From: Paenibacillus sp. yr247
Lineage (GTDB): Bacteria > Bacillota > Bacilli > Paenibacillales > NBRC-103111
Direction of reading: 5' to 3'
Length of the DNA: 34,643 nt
Assembly (NCBI RefSeq): GCF_900103825.1
Contig: NZ_FNIF01000035.1
Location: 1 to 34,643, forward strand
Below the pieces are notes generated by a model, which was not told where the DNA came from, did no database searches, and saw nothing but the letters and a program-made list of their open reading frames with translations. Position numbers and translations under genes: made by a program. This document shows positions 15,884-23,955 of the stretch, one piece after another (within the stretch, counting starts at the first letter, position 1; every line of letters begins with the position of its first letter).

Positions 15884-18016
15884 CTATCCTTGTTTAACCA
15901 GGTTTTCTGCTGTGCGGAAAGCCAAGGAAAGAATCGTCAACACCGGGTTAACGCCACCATTGGTCACGTGTACGGAGCCGTCGCTCACCCAGAGATTGTC
16001 GTATCCGTGTACGCGACCGGAGGGGTCGGTGACTGATGTTGAAGGGTCATCACCCATGCGCAGTGTTCCCGCCTGATGCTGCCCAGCACTAAGCTCTCCA
16101 CCTGGCCGGGTTCGCCAAACCTGACGTGCTCCGGCAGCCCAGAGCCAAGCCTCCGCTTGCTCTGCCAGCATGGCTGCGGCTCTAAGAGACTCGGGATGGA
16201 CACTTCCCGAGAGTTGAGCCACTGGCATTCCGAAGCGATCTTTGACCGTTGGGGAGAGCAGCACTCTTGCCTCGGGGGTAGGAATATCCTGGATCGGTCC
16301 CTGAACATGACTAGTGCGCAAGTAGCTCTCGCGCATCGTTTCCTTGCCTGCGCTCCCCCATCGCGCCGCATCCGGAGCAAGTGCTCGATACCAGTGAACA
16401 AGCGGAAGCCAGATGAACTCGTTGGCAAGCATCCCACCCCCGACAATCCCGCTCCCGTTACCATGGGCAAAGCGACAGGTGGCAATACTCACCCCAGGTC
16501 CGAGACCGTCTTGAACTGGCTCGTCAAAGAGGGCGTAGGCACCAGAATAGACATGACCCTGAAGGTTCCTTCCTACTTGTCCGTACCGATTGCCTACTCC
16601 TTGTGGTTCTGCATCGCTTGCCGAATAGAGGAGTAGGCGCGCACTTTCGATGGCTCCGGCTGCAACCACCACGTGTCCTGCTCGCACCTGCAGACGTTGG
16701 ATAGAGCCCGCAGCCGATTGCACAAGGCGAACCCCAGTGGCGTGCCTTCCTGCCTCGGTGTCGATTCGCTCCACCAAGGTATCGCAAATCAGGTCGCAGT
16801 TACCGGTAGCGATGGCCCTCAATAACATCGTATTGTGGCCGCCGTTCTTGCTATTGGTCGGGCAGGCAAACCCGACACACTGGCCGCACCGCCCACAGGC
16901 AGGTCGACCGTCACGTTCGACTGAGTTGATGAGGAGAGGAACAGGCCCCACGTCCCATCCGAGTTTCACTGCCGCCCGAGCCAATCGTTCTGCTTCCAGC
17001 GTCTTTGGCAGCGCCGGCATTGGATAAGGGCGATTTCGCCTCCCACGCCCAGTGTGGGCATCACCGTCACCAGAGACACCGACTTCCCACTCCGCCCGCT
17101 CGTAATAAGGTTCGAGTTCATCATAGTTAATCGGCCAATCGCTGAGCGAACTCCCGTCCGGAATCCCATAGCGAGTCGCCATACGAAAGTCATCCGGATG
17201 AAATCTCCATGCCTGTGCTCCGTAGACCCGTGTGCCGCCGCCCAACGTCATCGCGTTATTATGATAGTTGCCTTCAAAGGGGGCTGTAATCCGCTCGTCT
17301 CCGTTGGCCAAAAGAATCGTGCGGGGATTGCCTTCCAACCCTGGTCCTGTGTTGTGGCCATATTTGCTAAAACGATGATTGCGAACATGATCGCTGCCTA
17401 CTTGATTGTAGCGAAGCCAGCTTCCGCGCTCTACGACGAGAACACGAAGCCCCGATTCGGCCAGCACCGCCGCCGCTACAGAGCCCCCTGCACCTGCTCC
17501 CACGACGATAACATCATAATGGTCTCGGAGCTGATCGAAGGTCCGTTGCGGTAGGTCGGTCTCTGGGACCGGTGCATGGATTTCAGGGACGGGCCCCGGA
17601 CGAAATCCAATCATGTCCCACGACTTACCCTCGCGATTCCCGCCAGCCTCAGGACTTCCATAGTAACCCTCTATAACCAGACTCAATAAGGTGGCAAAGA
17701 AAAGTTTAGGCGAAACGGGCCAGTTCCGAACACGATCAAGCTCAAGTTCCTTTAACAGCCAATCTTGCTCGTTAACCGAAAGTTCCGAAAACGGTCGACG
17801 ATGGAGAGCTATTGCTTCTGCATCCAGTGCGCGAAGTCCGGGTTCAATCAAATCCATCCAGGTAGCGACATCCTCGCCTGCACGACGTTCCAGGTATCCC
17901 AGAACTCCCCCTTCGGTTGCCGATGGCCATATATCTTTCGGAATCATCCGGTCTGCGACCGCCTCCAAGATAGGGCCTACCTCACCCGAAAAATAATTCT
18001 GATCGCCGAGTTTCAT
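15884..18016 (-). CDS. GMC oxidoreductase with fused gluconate 2-dehydrogenase subunit 3-like N-terminus (710 aa)
   Basis: FAD-dependent GMC-type dehydrogenase. Residues 1 to about 125 resemble gluconate 2-dehydrogenase subunit 3 (LEAVADRMIPKDIWPSATEG), normally a separate protein. The FAD-binding VIVVGAGAGGSVAAAVLAES has GxGxxG at 173-178, followed by GSDHVRNHRF and MTLGGGTRVYGAQAWR. A Cys cluster, CGRCGQCVGFACP, sits in the middle. The C-terminus has GQHQAGTLRMG (catalytic His region), NLWVSDGSV and GGVNPVLTILSLAFRTAENL (partner Asn). The substrate is probably a sugar or sugar acid; the electron acceptor is unknown and no cytochrome subunit is adjacent. The gene is clearly richer in GC than its neighbours, which hints at transfer. 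GGTGGTG precedes ATG 18016. A cre-like site lies about 165 bases upstream. Confidence 0.85.
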   Translation of the reverse strand: MKLGDQNYFSGEVGPILEAVADRMIPKDIWPSATEGGVLGYLERRAGEDVATWMDLIEPGLRALDAEAIALHRRPFSELSVNEQDWLLKELELDRVRNWPVSPKLFFATLLSLVIEGYYGSPEAGGNREGKSWDMIGFRPGPVPEIHAPVPETDLPQRTFDQLRDHYDVIVVGAGAGGSVAAAVLAESGLRVLVVERGSWLRYNQVGSDHVRNHRFSKYGHNTGPGLEGNPRTILLANGDERITAPFEGNYHNNAMTLGGGTRVYGAQAWRFHPDDFRMATRYGIPDGSSLSDWPINYDELEPYYERAEWEVGVSGDGDAHTGRGRRNRPYPMPALPKTLEAERLARAAVKLGWDVGPVPLLINSVERDGRPACGRCGQCVGFACPTNSKNGGHNTMLLRAIATGNCDLICDTLVERIDTEAGRHATGVRLVQSAAGSIQRLQVRAGHVVVAAGAIESARLLLYSASDAEPQGVGNRYGQVGRNLQGHVYSGAYALFDEPVQDGLGPGVSIATCRFAHGNGSGIVGGGMLANEFIWLPLVHWYRALAPDAARWGSAGKETMRESYLRTSHVQGPIQDIPTPEARVLLSPTVKDRFGMPVAQLSGSVHPESLRAAAMLAEQAEAWLWAAGARQVWRTRPGGELSAGQHQAGTLRMGDDPSTSVTDPSGRVHGYDNLWVSDGSVHVTNGGVNPVLTILSLAFRTAENLVKQG

Positions 18017-18124
18017 CTACGTTCACCACCCAATGAAGGTCTGCTTACATTTAAATTACTAATCCTCATGAACTTTCTCTCCTTTTCCCGTTGCGACCGT
18101 ACTATTCTATGAACAGTTTCGATC

Positions 18125-18184
18125 GCTTACATCCCCGCACTTACTACTTTGTAAACGGCGTCAGGAGGGAAGGAGGATGTAAGC
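18125..18184. repeat. Inverted repeat upstream of the GMC gene
   Basis: GCTTACATCC (18125-18134) and GGATGTAAGC (18175-18184) are perfect 10-bp inverted arms 40 bases apart. The right arm overlaps the cre-like site. It may be a regulatory loop or a trace of an insertion. Confidence 0.5.
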
Positions 18185-18192
18185 GCTTCTAA
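18179..18192. promoter_or_regulatory. cre-like catabolite repression site
   Basis: TGTAAGCGCTTCTA matches TGWAARCGYTWWCW at 12 of 14 positions with the full AAGCGCTT core. CcpA would bind it; the likely target is the minus-strand GMC gene. Confidence 0.45.
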
Positions 18193-18350
18193 TGTTTAGT
18201 CTATCACGCGCGCTAGGCTCACCGCTAGACATTTGGTCTGCGCGCGCAAAAATAGAACCAGCCCAATTCCTGATCAGTGGAAATAACGTCATGAACGGAT
18301 GAACATAAATTCACCACGATGATACTGAAGATGAGTAATATTTTGCTCAC

Positions 18351-18398
18351 CTCCAACGACAAAGCAGACTGCCGTGGCAGTCTGCTTTGTCGTTGGAG
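18351..18398. repeat. Perfect 23-bp palindrome
   Basis: Arms 18351-18373 and 18376-18398 pair without a mismatch around a 2-base centre. The core resembles Bacillales terminator stems, but no T tract follows on either strand. It lies between the divergent GMC gene and the lipid operon. Confidence 0.6.
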
Positions 18399-18446
18399 TA
18401 AAGGGCAGGATTATTTAGCTATAAACGTACTCAACCAAAATGTTAT

Positions 18447-18662
18447 TTAAAAATAACTGACGTCAGGGTCGGGGGATTGCTTTTGTTTTGGAAAAAGCAA
18501 TCTTTCGATATATGGCGAAGATTGACCATGCAGTCGAAATTTTTTCTCGATCTCAACAGCAAGTTGTTTTGCTTGTTCTATGGAAGGGTTCGGAAATGAT
18601 GAGATTGAAAGCCATAATCTCTTATATCCATAACTTCCTCCTAATATAGGATTAATTTCATC
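18447..18662 (-). other. Open minus-strand frame without start codon, possible gene remnant
   Basis: 72 codons read coherently: INPILGGSYGYKRLWLSISS, FPNPSIEQAKQLAVEIEKKF and PYIERLLFPKQKQSPDPD, ending SYF and TAA. There is no ATG, GTG or TTG in a sensible place and a stop lies just upstream, so it is probably the tail of a lost gene. Family not recognised. Confidence 0.3.
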
Positions 18663-18814
18663 CTAATTTATATGTTGGTGATGTACCTTTGGTTACATCC
18701 AACGAGAAAGAATTCAACTAGAACGTTAGTTCCACCACCATTCAGTGGGCAGGTAACAAAACATTAATTTTTCTTGTCATTACATCACTTAAGGTGGTAA
18801 AATATAGCATATAA

Positions 18815-18832
18815 TGAATGAGTATTCATTCA
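18815..18832. promoter_or_regulatory. FadR-type operator
   Basis: TGAATGAGTATTCATTCA is a near-perfect palindrome matching the Bacillus FadR box TGAATGAMTANTCATTCA at all but one position. FadR is a TetR-family repressor of fatty-acid degradation genes, released by long-chain acyl-CoA. It overlaps a TATAAT at 18810-18815, so binding would block the promoter of the lipid operon. The fadR gene itself is not in the window. Confidence 0.7.
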
Positions 18833-18844
18833 TAATTAATTGTG

Positions 18845-18858
18845 TGTAAGCGCTTTAT
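18845..18858. promoter_or_regulatory. cre-like site in the lipid operon leader
   Basis: TGTAAGCGCTTTAT differs from the cre consensus at one position. It lies downstream of the FadR box and 40 bases before the first start codon, a roadblock position for CcpA. Confidence 0.55.
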
Positions 18859-18897
18859 GTATGCCCGAAATTAATTATCTTGAGAGGGTGGGGTAAA

Positions 18898-19878
18898 TTG
18901 TCAACCAATACACTATCGCGAATAACTGAACAAATGACGTTACCGGTGATCGCGGCTCCGATGTTTCTTATTTCTAGTCCGGAGATGGTTATTGAATGTT
19001 GTAAATCGGGGATTATCGGCTCGTTCCCTTTATTGAATGCACGAACAGCCGATATTTTGGATGATTGGATGAAACGAATTACGGAAGAGCTCGAGGCGGC
19101 TAAATCTAAGGAGCCCGAGCGCCGTATTGCTCCCTGGGCGGTGAATCTTATCGTTCATAAGACCAATACGCGGTATGATTCGGACGTTGAGCTTATTAAG
19201 AAATACCAGCCGCCGATTGTCATTACATCGCTTGGAGCTCCGGGGCCCGTTGTCGAGCTTGTGCATCAATATGGAGGGCTTGTGTTCTCGGATGTCAGCA
19301 ATTTAACCCATGCCAGAAAAGCCGCTCAGACATGCGTTGATGGACTTATCCTTGTCAGCCATGGAGCAGGAGGTCACGCTGGTGCCATTAATCCTTTTGC
19401 TTTTATGGGAGCGGTACGCGAGTTCTGGGATGGAGCTATCATATTGGCCGGCTGTATTACCAGCGGGCAAGACGTTTTCGCCGCCGCAGCTCTTGGCGCC
19501 GATTTTGCTTATATGGGCACCCGTTTCATTGCCGCCTCCGAAGGATTTGCAAGCGAAGAATACCAAAATATGCTGATTGAGTCGACGTCAGACGATATCA
19601 TTTATACTGATGCATTAAGCGGTGTGAAGGCCAATTTTCTTATTCAAAGCATCCGTAATGCCGGTCTTGACCCTGATAAGCTCGAGAAGAAAGAAGCGGT
19701 GAACCTCTCACAATTGAATAAGCCTGATAATAAAGCATGGAAGGACATCTGGTCTGCAGGACAGGGGGTTAATGCCATTAAGCGGGTTATGCCTGTAGCC
19801 AGTTTGGTTGAAGAGCTCTGTCAGGAGTATAAACAAGCGGAAGTCTCATTAATGGCACGATCGTCGAAAAATTTGTAG
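18898..19878 (+). CDS. NAD(P)H-dependent flavin oxidoreductase, nitronate monooxygenase family (326 aa)
   Basis: FMN-binding TIM barrel of the 2-nitropropane dioxygenase family. Seen: LPVIAAPMFLISSPEMVIEC at the N-terminus, GIIGSFPLLNAR, PWAVNLIVH, VLISHG-like LILVSHGAGGHAGAINPFAF (FMN phosphate and His region) and GADFAYMGTRFIAASEGFAS. These enzymes oxidise nitronates or reduce enoyl substrates; members in beta-oxidation operons have unclear substrates. The frame opens at TTG 18880, but TTG 18898 lies 5 bases after a GGTGGGG stretch and matches the usual N-terminus. It is the first gene of an operon under the FadR and cre boxes, 12 bases ahead of the enoyl-CoA hydratase gene. Confidence 0.85.
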   Translation: MSTNTLSRITEQMTLPVIAAPMFLISSPEMVIECCKSGIIGSFPLLNARTADILDDWMKRITEELEAAKSKEPERRIAPWAVNLIVHKTNTRYDSDVELIKKYQPPIVITSLGAPGPVVELVHQYGGLVFSDVSNLTHARKAAQTCVDGLILVSHGAGGHAGAINPFAFMGAVREFWDGAIILAGCITSGQDVFAAAALGADFAYMGTRFIAASEGFASEEYQNMLIESTSDDIIYTDALSGVKANFLIQSIRNAGLDPDKLEKKEAVNLSQLNKPDNKAWKDIWSAGQGVNAIKRVMPVASLVEELCQEYKQAEVSLMARSSKNL

Positions 19879-19890
19879 GGGGCTGACACT

Positions 19891-20670
19891 ATGTTTGAAA
19901 CTGTAAAATATGCAATAGAAAACCATGTGGCCACAATCTCGATGAATAATCCCAAAACGATTAATGCCATTAATTTGGAGATGCACAAGGACCTGTATGC
20001 TGCTTTCTCAGCCGCTAATGAAAATCCGGATGTCCGCTGTATCGTCTTGAGAGGAGAAGGAAAAGGTTTTTCATCCGGCGCCGACTTAACGAGTATGAAT
20101 TTTCAGGAAAGATTTGATTACGGAGACTATTTAAGTCAAACCTATAATAAGCTTCTGCGGTACATGATGGGCATACAAAAGCCAATTATTGCTGCCATTC
20201 ATGGGGTAGCTGCAGGTGCAGGACTAAGTTTTGCGCTTGCCTGTGATTTCCGCTTAGTGACGAAAGAGGCGAAATTAACGGTAGCTTTTATTAAAATTGG
20301 GCTAATTCCAGATGCGGGGGCACATTTCTTTTTGCCTAGAATCGTGGGATTGGCAAAAGCATTAGAGCTTTCCTCGCTTGGTTCCATTCTGAATGGAACG
20401 GAAGCGGAAAACATAGGTTTGATCAATAAAGCGATTTCAGCTGACCAATTTAACGAAGAGGTTCGTTTGTTTGCTCAGCAGCTTGCCCATAAGCCTCCGT
20501 TAGCATTCGGGAAGATGAAAGAAATTATGTATAAAAGCTTGGATAGTGATTTGAATACTGTATTAGGCTGGGAAGAAGAAGGACAGCGGCTTTTGGGGGC
20601 ATCCAAGGATCACGAGGAGGGCGTAGCTGCTTTTTTAGAAAAGAGAGCGCCTGTTTTTCGGGGTCATTAA
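19891..20670 (+). CDS. Enoyl-CoA hydratase/isomerase family protein (259 aa)
   Basis: Crotonase fold; typically hydrates trans-2-enoyl-CoA in beta-oxidation in the cytosol. The oxyanion-hole segments are seen: GEGKGFSSGADLTSM near residues 57-70 and KPIIAAIHGVAAGAGLSFAL near 98-117. The usual KIGLIPDAGAHFFLPRIVG follows; in the catalytic glutamate positions of classical hydratases this protein has Ala112-Gly region and Asp138-type residues, so isomerase activity is possible. Length is typical. GGGGG precedes ATG 19891. It sits between the flavin oxidoreductase and a broken acyl-CoA synthetase gene in a FadR-type operon. Confidence 0.87.
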   Translation: MFETVKYAIENHVATISMNNPKTINAINLEMHKDLYAAFSAANENPDVRCIVLRGEGKGFSSGADLTSMNFQERFDYGDYLSQTYNKLLRYMMGIQKPIIAAIHGVAAGAGLSFALACDFRLVTKEAKLTVAFIKIGLIPDAGAHFFLPRIVGLAKALELSSLGSILNGTEAENIGLINKAISADQFNEEVRLFAQQLAHKPPLAFGKMKEIMYKSLDSDLNTVLGWEEEGQRLLGASKDHEEGVAAFLEKRAPVFRGH

Positions 20671-20786
20671 AGGAAATAAGCTAAAATAGGAGCTCTTCGT
20701 TCCTGCTGCACCGATTCCACAATGATTTTATAAATAAGAGCTAATAAACGAGCTAATAAACATTATAATTAAGGGGGATCAAAGAA

Positions 20787-22035
20787 ATGGAAGGGTTTTC
20801 ATTGACACTGCATTCCATGCTGGTAAGAGCCTAGACGTTGTTTCGAAATAGAGAGGTGGTCTCCCGAGCCGGTGGGCAAATATTTCGTTATACGTACAAG
20901 GATTTTGCTGAACGGACGAGACGGCTTGCTTCCGCTTTGCCAGGCGCTTGGCGCTAAACGCGGCGACCGTATCGCCACATTTGACTGGAACGACCACCGG
21001 CATCTTGAAGCATATTTCGCTATCCCCTGTATGGGTGCTGTCCTGCACACCGTAAACATTCGTCTGCTCAACGAGCACATCGTCTACATTTTGAACCATG
21101 CGGAAGATACTTTTCTTTTGGTCGACGAAACTTTGCTTCCCGTTATCGAAAGGATCAGCAGCAAGCTGCACACCGTTAAAGGATTTATCGTGATGACAAA
21201 TCAAGAGAGTCTTCCTGCCGCCTCACTTCAGCCGGTCTATTCTTATGAACGGCTCCTCGCGGATGAAAACGCAGCGTACGAATTTTCGACGGATATTCAT
21301 GAAAGCGCTCCTGCAGGCATGTGTTATACTTCCGCGACGACCGGCAACCCGAAGGGCGTTACGTATACGCATCGCTCCATCTATCTTCATAGCTTATGCC
21401 TCGGACTTACGGATACGTTCGGTTTGTATCGAGCGTGATACGGTGATGCCGATCGTTCCGATGTTCCACGTCAACGCTTGGGGACTGCCTTTTGTGTCAC
21501 TCGGATAAAAAGCAATTTGGTGAAGAGCTCAAAGGATCAATTGCTGGACATCCGTTCCACGCAAGGGCTGCTCGTTCCAGGAGTAGAAATGAAAATTGTC
21601 GGAGCAAACGGCGAAGTCGCATGGGACGGCAAGGAAATGGGCGAACTGCTTCTAAGAGGTCCCTGGATCGCAGAGGAATATTACAAGGATGAACGAACGG
21701 AAGAGGCCTTTCAAGACGGCTGGCTGCATACCGGAGACATCGCCGTAATTAATGGTGAGGGGTATGTGAAGCTAGTTGACCGTACGAAAGATTTAATCAA
21801 AAGCGGCGGTGAGTGGATCTCTTCCGTCGATTTGGAGAATGAGCTAATGGCGCATCCCGCCGTTTTTGAGGCGTGCGTCGTAGGAATTCCTCATGAAAAA
21901 TGGGGGGAACGCCCGCTTGCCTGCGTTGTGCTTAAGGATAACGCTCAGCCGGCAGGAAAAGACGAGCTTCTCCAATTTTTAAACGAGCGTGTGGTAAAAT
22001 GGTGGCTTCCGGACGATTTCGTGTTTCTTCCATCA
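20787..22035 (+). pseudogene. Acyl-CoA synthetase (AMP-forming) pseudogene
   Basis: Pieces of a long-chain acyl-CoA ligase lie in three frames. From ATG 20787 (AAGGGGG upstream) it reads MEGFSLTLHSMLVRA, then TAG at 20832, then RYTYKDFAERTRRLASAL. After a shift near 20944: LGAKRGDRIATFDWNDHRHL and the AMP motif TSATTGNPKGVTYTH. After a second shift near 21430: DTVMPIVPMFHVNAWGLPF. About 130 residues, including the usual YGMTE-type motif, are then missing. It resumes with QLLDIRSTQGLLVPGVEMKI, DGWLHTGDIAVINGEGYVKL and VDRTKDLIKSGGEWISSVDL, up to WWLPDDFVFL. The C-terminal catalytic lysine region is replaced by unrelated sequence. It would have activated fatty acids for the operon. Confidence 0.85.
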
Positions 22036-22148
22036 ACAACACTGCCGAAACGAACACCACCCCAATCGACCATACCTGAGATTGCACCGTCTTGCACCAA
22101 TAGTTCTGGCCCATCAACGCTGATAAGCTGTAGGCGTGGGTGTGATCC
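22021..22148 (-). pseudogene. Fragment of a phosphotransferase (APH-like) fold protein
   Basis: The minus-strand frame reads HPRLQLISVDGPELLVQDGA then ISGMVDWGGVRFGSVVDGR. The VQDGAISGMVDWGGVRFG part resembles the metal-binding Asp segment of aminoglycoside phosphotransferase-family kinases (xxGVIDWxxxxxGDPxxDL). The Brenner motif is not preserved upstream. It abuts the end of the acyl-CoA synthetase pseudogene, so a rearrangement joined them. A short match, so tentative. Confidence 0.4.
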
Positions 22149-22296
22149 TTTATACCAATCCCGTACGGGGTAAAAGAATGCTTTCTTTCAAGAAACCGGA
22201 TGTCGAACAATTTTTCCGTACATATGCAATTCAAGATTTTGCAGTCAGTACCCTTCGATCCCCGGCTACCGCTAACTTACGACCACACACAAAAAT

Positions 22297-22325
22297 GAGG
22301 TCTACCAGAAAGATCTGGAGACCTC
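22297..22325. terminator. Hairpin, possible terminator
   Basis: GAGGTCT (22297-22303) and AGACCTC (22319-22325) with inner pairing CCAGA/TCTGG. The T run is weak. Confidence 0.4.
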
Positions 22326-22406
22326 TTAATACGATAGGGCAGAATAGTGAAAACAACTGCTTTTCTTCCAAAGTAAAGACACAATCAGTAGAAATCTGGC
22401 AAGCAG

Positions 22407-22435
22407 TTGACATCGGGCAGGTTATTAACTAGTAT
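22407..22435 (+). promoter_or_regulatory. SigA-type promoter of the SDR-ArsR operon
   Basis: TTGACA (22407-22412), a 17-base spacer, and TAGTAT (22430-22435). It is directly followed by a palindromic operator. Confidence 0.6.
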
Positions 22436-22436
22436 A

Positions 22437-22462
22437 TGTTTAAGTGTTTGAACATTTAAACA
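22437..22462. promoter_or_regulatory. Palindromic operator, probably for the ArsR-family repressor
   Basis: An imperfect palindrome with 11-base arms (one mismatch) and a 4-base centre: TGTTTAAGTGT, TTGA, ACATTTAAACA. It starts 2 bases after the -10 box, covering the transcription start. The ArsR-family gene in the same operon is the obvious binder, giving self-repression. Confidence 0.6.
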
Positions 22463-22494
22463 AATATTCGCAAGTGAATTTGGAGGGACAATAC

Positions 22495-23259
22495 ATGACG
22501 ATGACCGCATTAATTACGGGGGCGACAAGCGGTTTAGGATATGAGTTTGTAAAACTGTTTGCCAAGGATGGCTATAATCTTGTTCTTGTCGCGAGGAACG
22601 GACAAACACTGGAGGAAATCAAGCAAACCTACACGAATGTAAAAGTTACCATCATTTCTAAAGATTTAAGCGTGCCTGGCGCGGCTAAAGAAGTATTTGA
22701 AGAAGTCGAAAAACAAGGAATTTCCCTCGATGTTCTGGTTAATAATGCCGGTTTTGGATTATTAGGTAAGTTTGATGAGCTGGATATTCACGAACAATTA
22801 AATATGATTCAATTAAACATAACTGCCTTGACTGAATTGACCTATTATTTCTTGAAACAAATGAAGCAAAGGAACAGCGGCAGGATTCTGAATGTAGCAA
22901 GTACTGCAGCATTCCAGCCGGGCCCATTAATGAGTGTTTACTATGCGACGAAGGCTTATGTACTTTCATTTTCAGAAGCACTTGTGGAAGAGTTGTCAGA
23001 TAGCTCAGTTACGGTTACAACCCTCTGTCCAGGTGCAACGAAAACCAACTTCGGTTCTGTTGCAAATGTTGAGGGCACAAAAATGTTCAGTCGGGCGATG
23101 GCCTCCGATATCGTTGCAAAAAAAGGGTATCAAGGAATGATGAGCGGAAAACGTGTGATTGTTACTGGTGGTTTAAATATGGCAGGTGCGCTTGGGGCTA
23201 AATTTATGCCAAGAAGTCTGGCCGCTAAAATCGCCAAGTATGTCGCAGGAGAAAAGTGA
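22495..23259 (+). CDS. Short-chain dehydrogenase/reductase (254 aa)
   Basis: Classical SDR with the cofactor motif TGATSGLGYEF at residues 8-18, NNAGFG, and the catalytic set Ser (NVASTAAFQ) with YYATKAY (Tyr-x-x-x-Lys). The residues after the second strand (LVARNGQTLEE) suggest NADP(H) preference. The substrate is unknown. GGAGGG at 22482-22487 precedes ATG 22495; the upstream open frame from 22444 lies in the operator and is not coding. It is followed after 42 bases by an ArsR-family gene, so expression probably responds to that regulator. Confidence 0.9.
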   Translation: MTMTALITGATSGLGYEFVKLFAKDGYNLVLVARNGQTLEEIKQTYTNVKVTIISKDLSVPGAAKEVFEEVEKQGISLDVLVNNAGFGLLGKFDELDIHEQLNMIQLNITALTELTYYFLKQMKQRNSGRILNVASTAAFQPGPLMSVYYATKAYVLSFSEALVEELSDSSVTVTTLCPGATKTNFGSVANVEGTKMFSRAMASDIVAKKGYQGMMSGKRVIVTGGLNMAGALGAKFMPRSLAAKIAKYVAGEK

Positions 23260-23301
23260 TTTTCCCATGTTTTTGGCTTTAAATAGGGGGATAAACGAAT
23301 T

Positions 23302-23607
23302 ATGACACAACAAGCTATTGATGTATTCAGGGCATGTATACCGCTATTTAATACCTTAAGTGATCCTGCAAGGCAGGATATTATTCTTTTGCTGGCTGAA
23401 CGAGAACTTTTAAGTGTAAATGAAATTGCTGCGCACTCGAACCTTTCACGTCCGGCGATATCCCATCATTTAAAAATCATGCGCGACAATCATCTTGTGA
23501 AAATAGAACAAAAGGGCACACAGCGATATTATTCGCTTTCTTTAGATCAAAGTGTACAGCAATTGAAACAGCTGATAAATATAGTTGAGAGTGAGTGTAT
23601 ACTTTAG
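23302..23607 (+). CDS. ArsR-family winged-helix regulator (101 aa)
   Basis: Small winged-helix repressor. The domain starts with FNTLSDPARQDIILLLAERE, followed by the HTH with LSVNEIAAHSNLSRPAISHHLKIM and the wing VKIEQKGTQRYYSLS. There is no cysteine-rich metal motif near the recognition region (only Cys13 and a Cys near the C-terminus), so it is more likely a metal-independent type controlling the SDR gene. A GGGGG stretch precedes ATG 23302. It forms an operon with the upstream SDR gene and probably binds the palindrome at 22437-22462. Confidence 0.87.
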   Translation: MTQQAIDVFRACIPLFNTLSDPARQDIILLLAERELLSVNEIAAHSNLSRPAISHHLKIMRDNHLVKIEQKGTQRYYSLSLDQSVQQLKQLINIVESECIL

Positions 23608-23633
23608 CAAGGTGCAGATTTGATTTGAATAAG

Positions 23634-23679
23634 AAGACCTTCATCACACCCATCAAAAGGTGATATGGAGGTCTTTTTT
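23634..23679 (+). terminator. Rho-independent terminator of the SDR-ArsR operon
   Basis: AAGACCT (23634-23640) pairs with AGGTCTT (23669-23675), with inner pairing, then a T run. Confidence 0.75.
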
Positions 23680-23699
23680 CCATGCGCCTTTAATTAATA

Positions 23700-23955
23700 T
23701 CACCAACTCAACTACAAGTCACTTACGATCAGCCAGTCGACCAAATGAAAGGAACTGAACCAAAGAATTATTGGATTCAGAGCATAATGGAAGAAATGCC
23801 TACAGGAATTGCAACACTTGGGAAATAAAAATACGCGATTTATACTTTCATTTAAACAGTCTATTCCTCAAGGGAAGGCTTATAAAATGATAATTTGTTA
23901 CGCAACAAAACCTGGCGCACCACCGTATAGTGAAGATAACGGATCTGCTAATCAA
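23700..23955 (+). pseudogene. Fragment of a secreted Ig-like domain protein
   Basis: Frame one reads LQVTYDQPVDQMKGTEPKNY then WIQSIMEEMPTGIATLGK and a stop. A shift near 23820 gives TRFILSFKQSIPQGKAYKMI and ICYATKPGAPPYSEDNG. Both halves fit one beta-sandwich repeat of the type used in bacterial surface proteins, with about 15 residues lost between them. No start or signal peptide is present. It then runs without a break into a histidine phosphatase fragment. Confidence 0.5.

Noticed and set aside
16076..16636. Plus-strand frame of 186 codons opposite the GMC gene
   Set aside because: High GC of the GMC gene opens antisense frames; no domain or start signal supports it.
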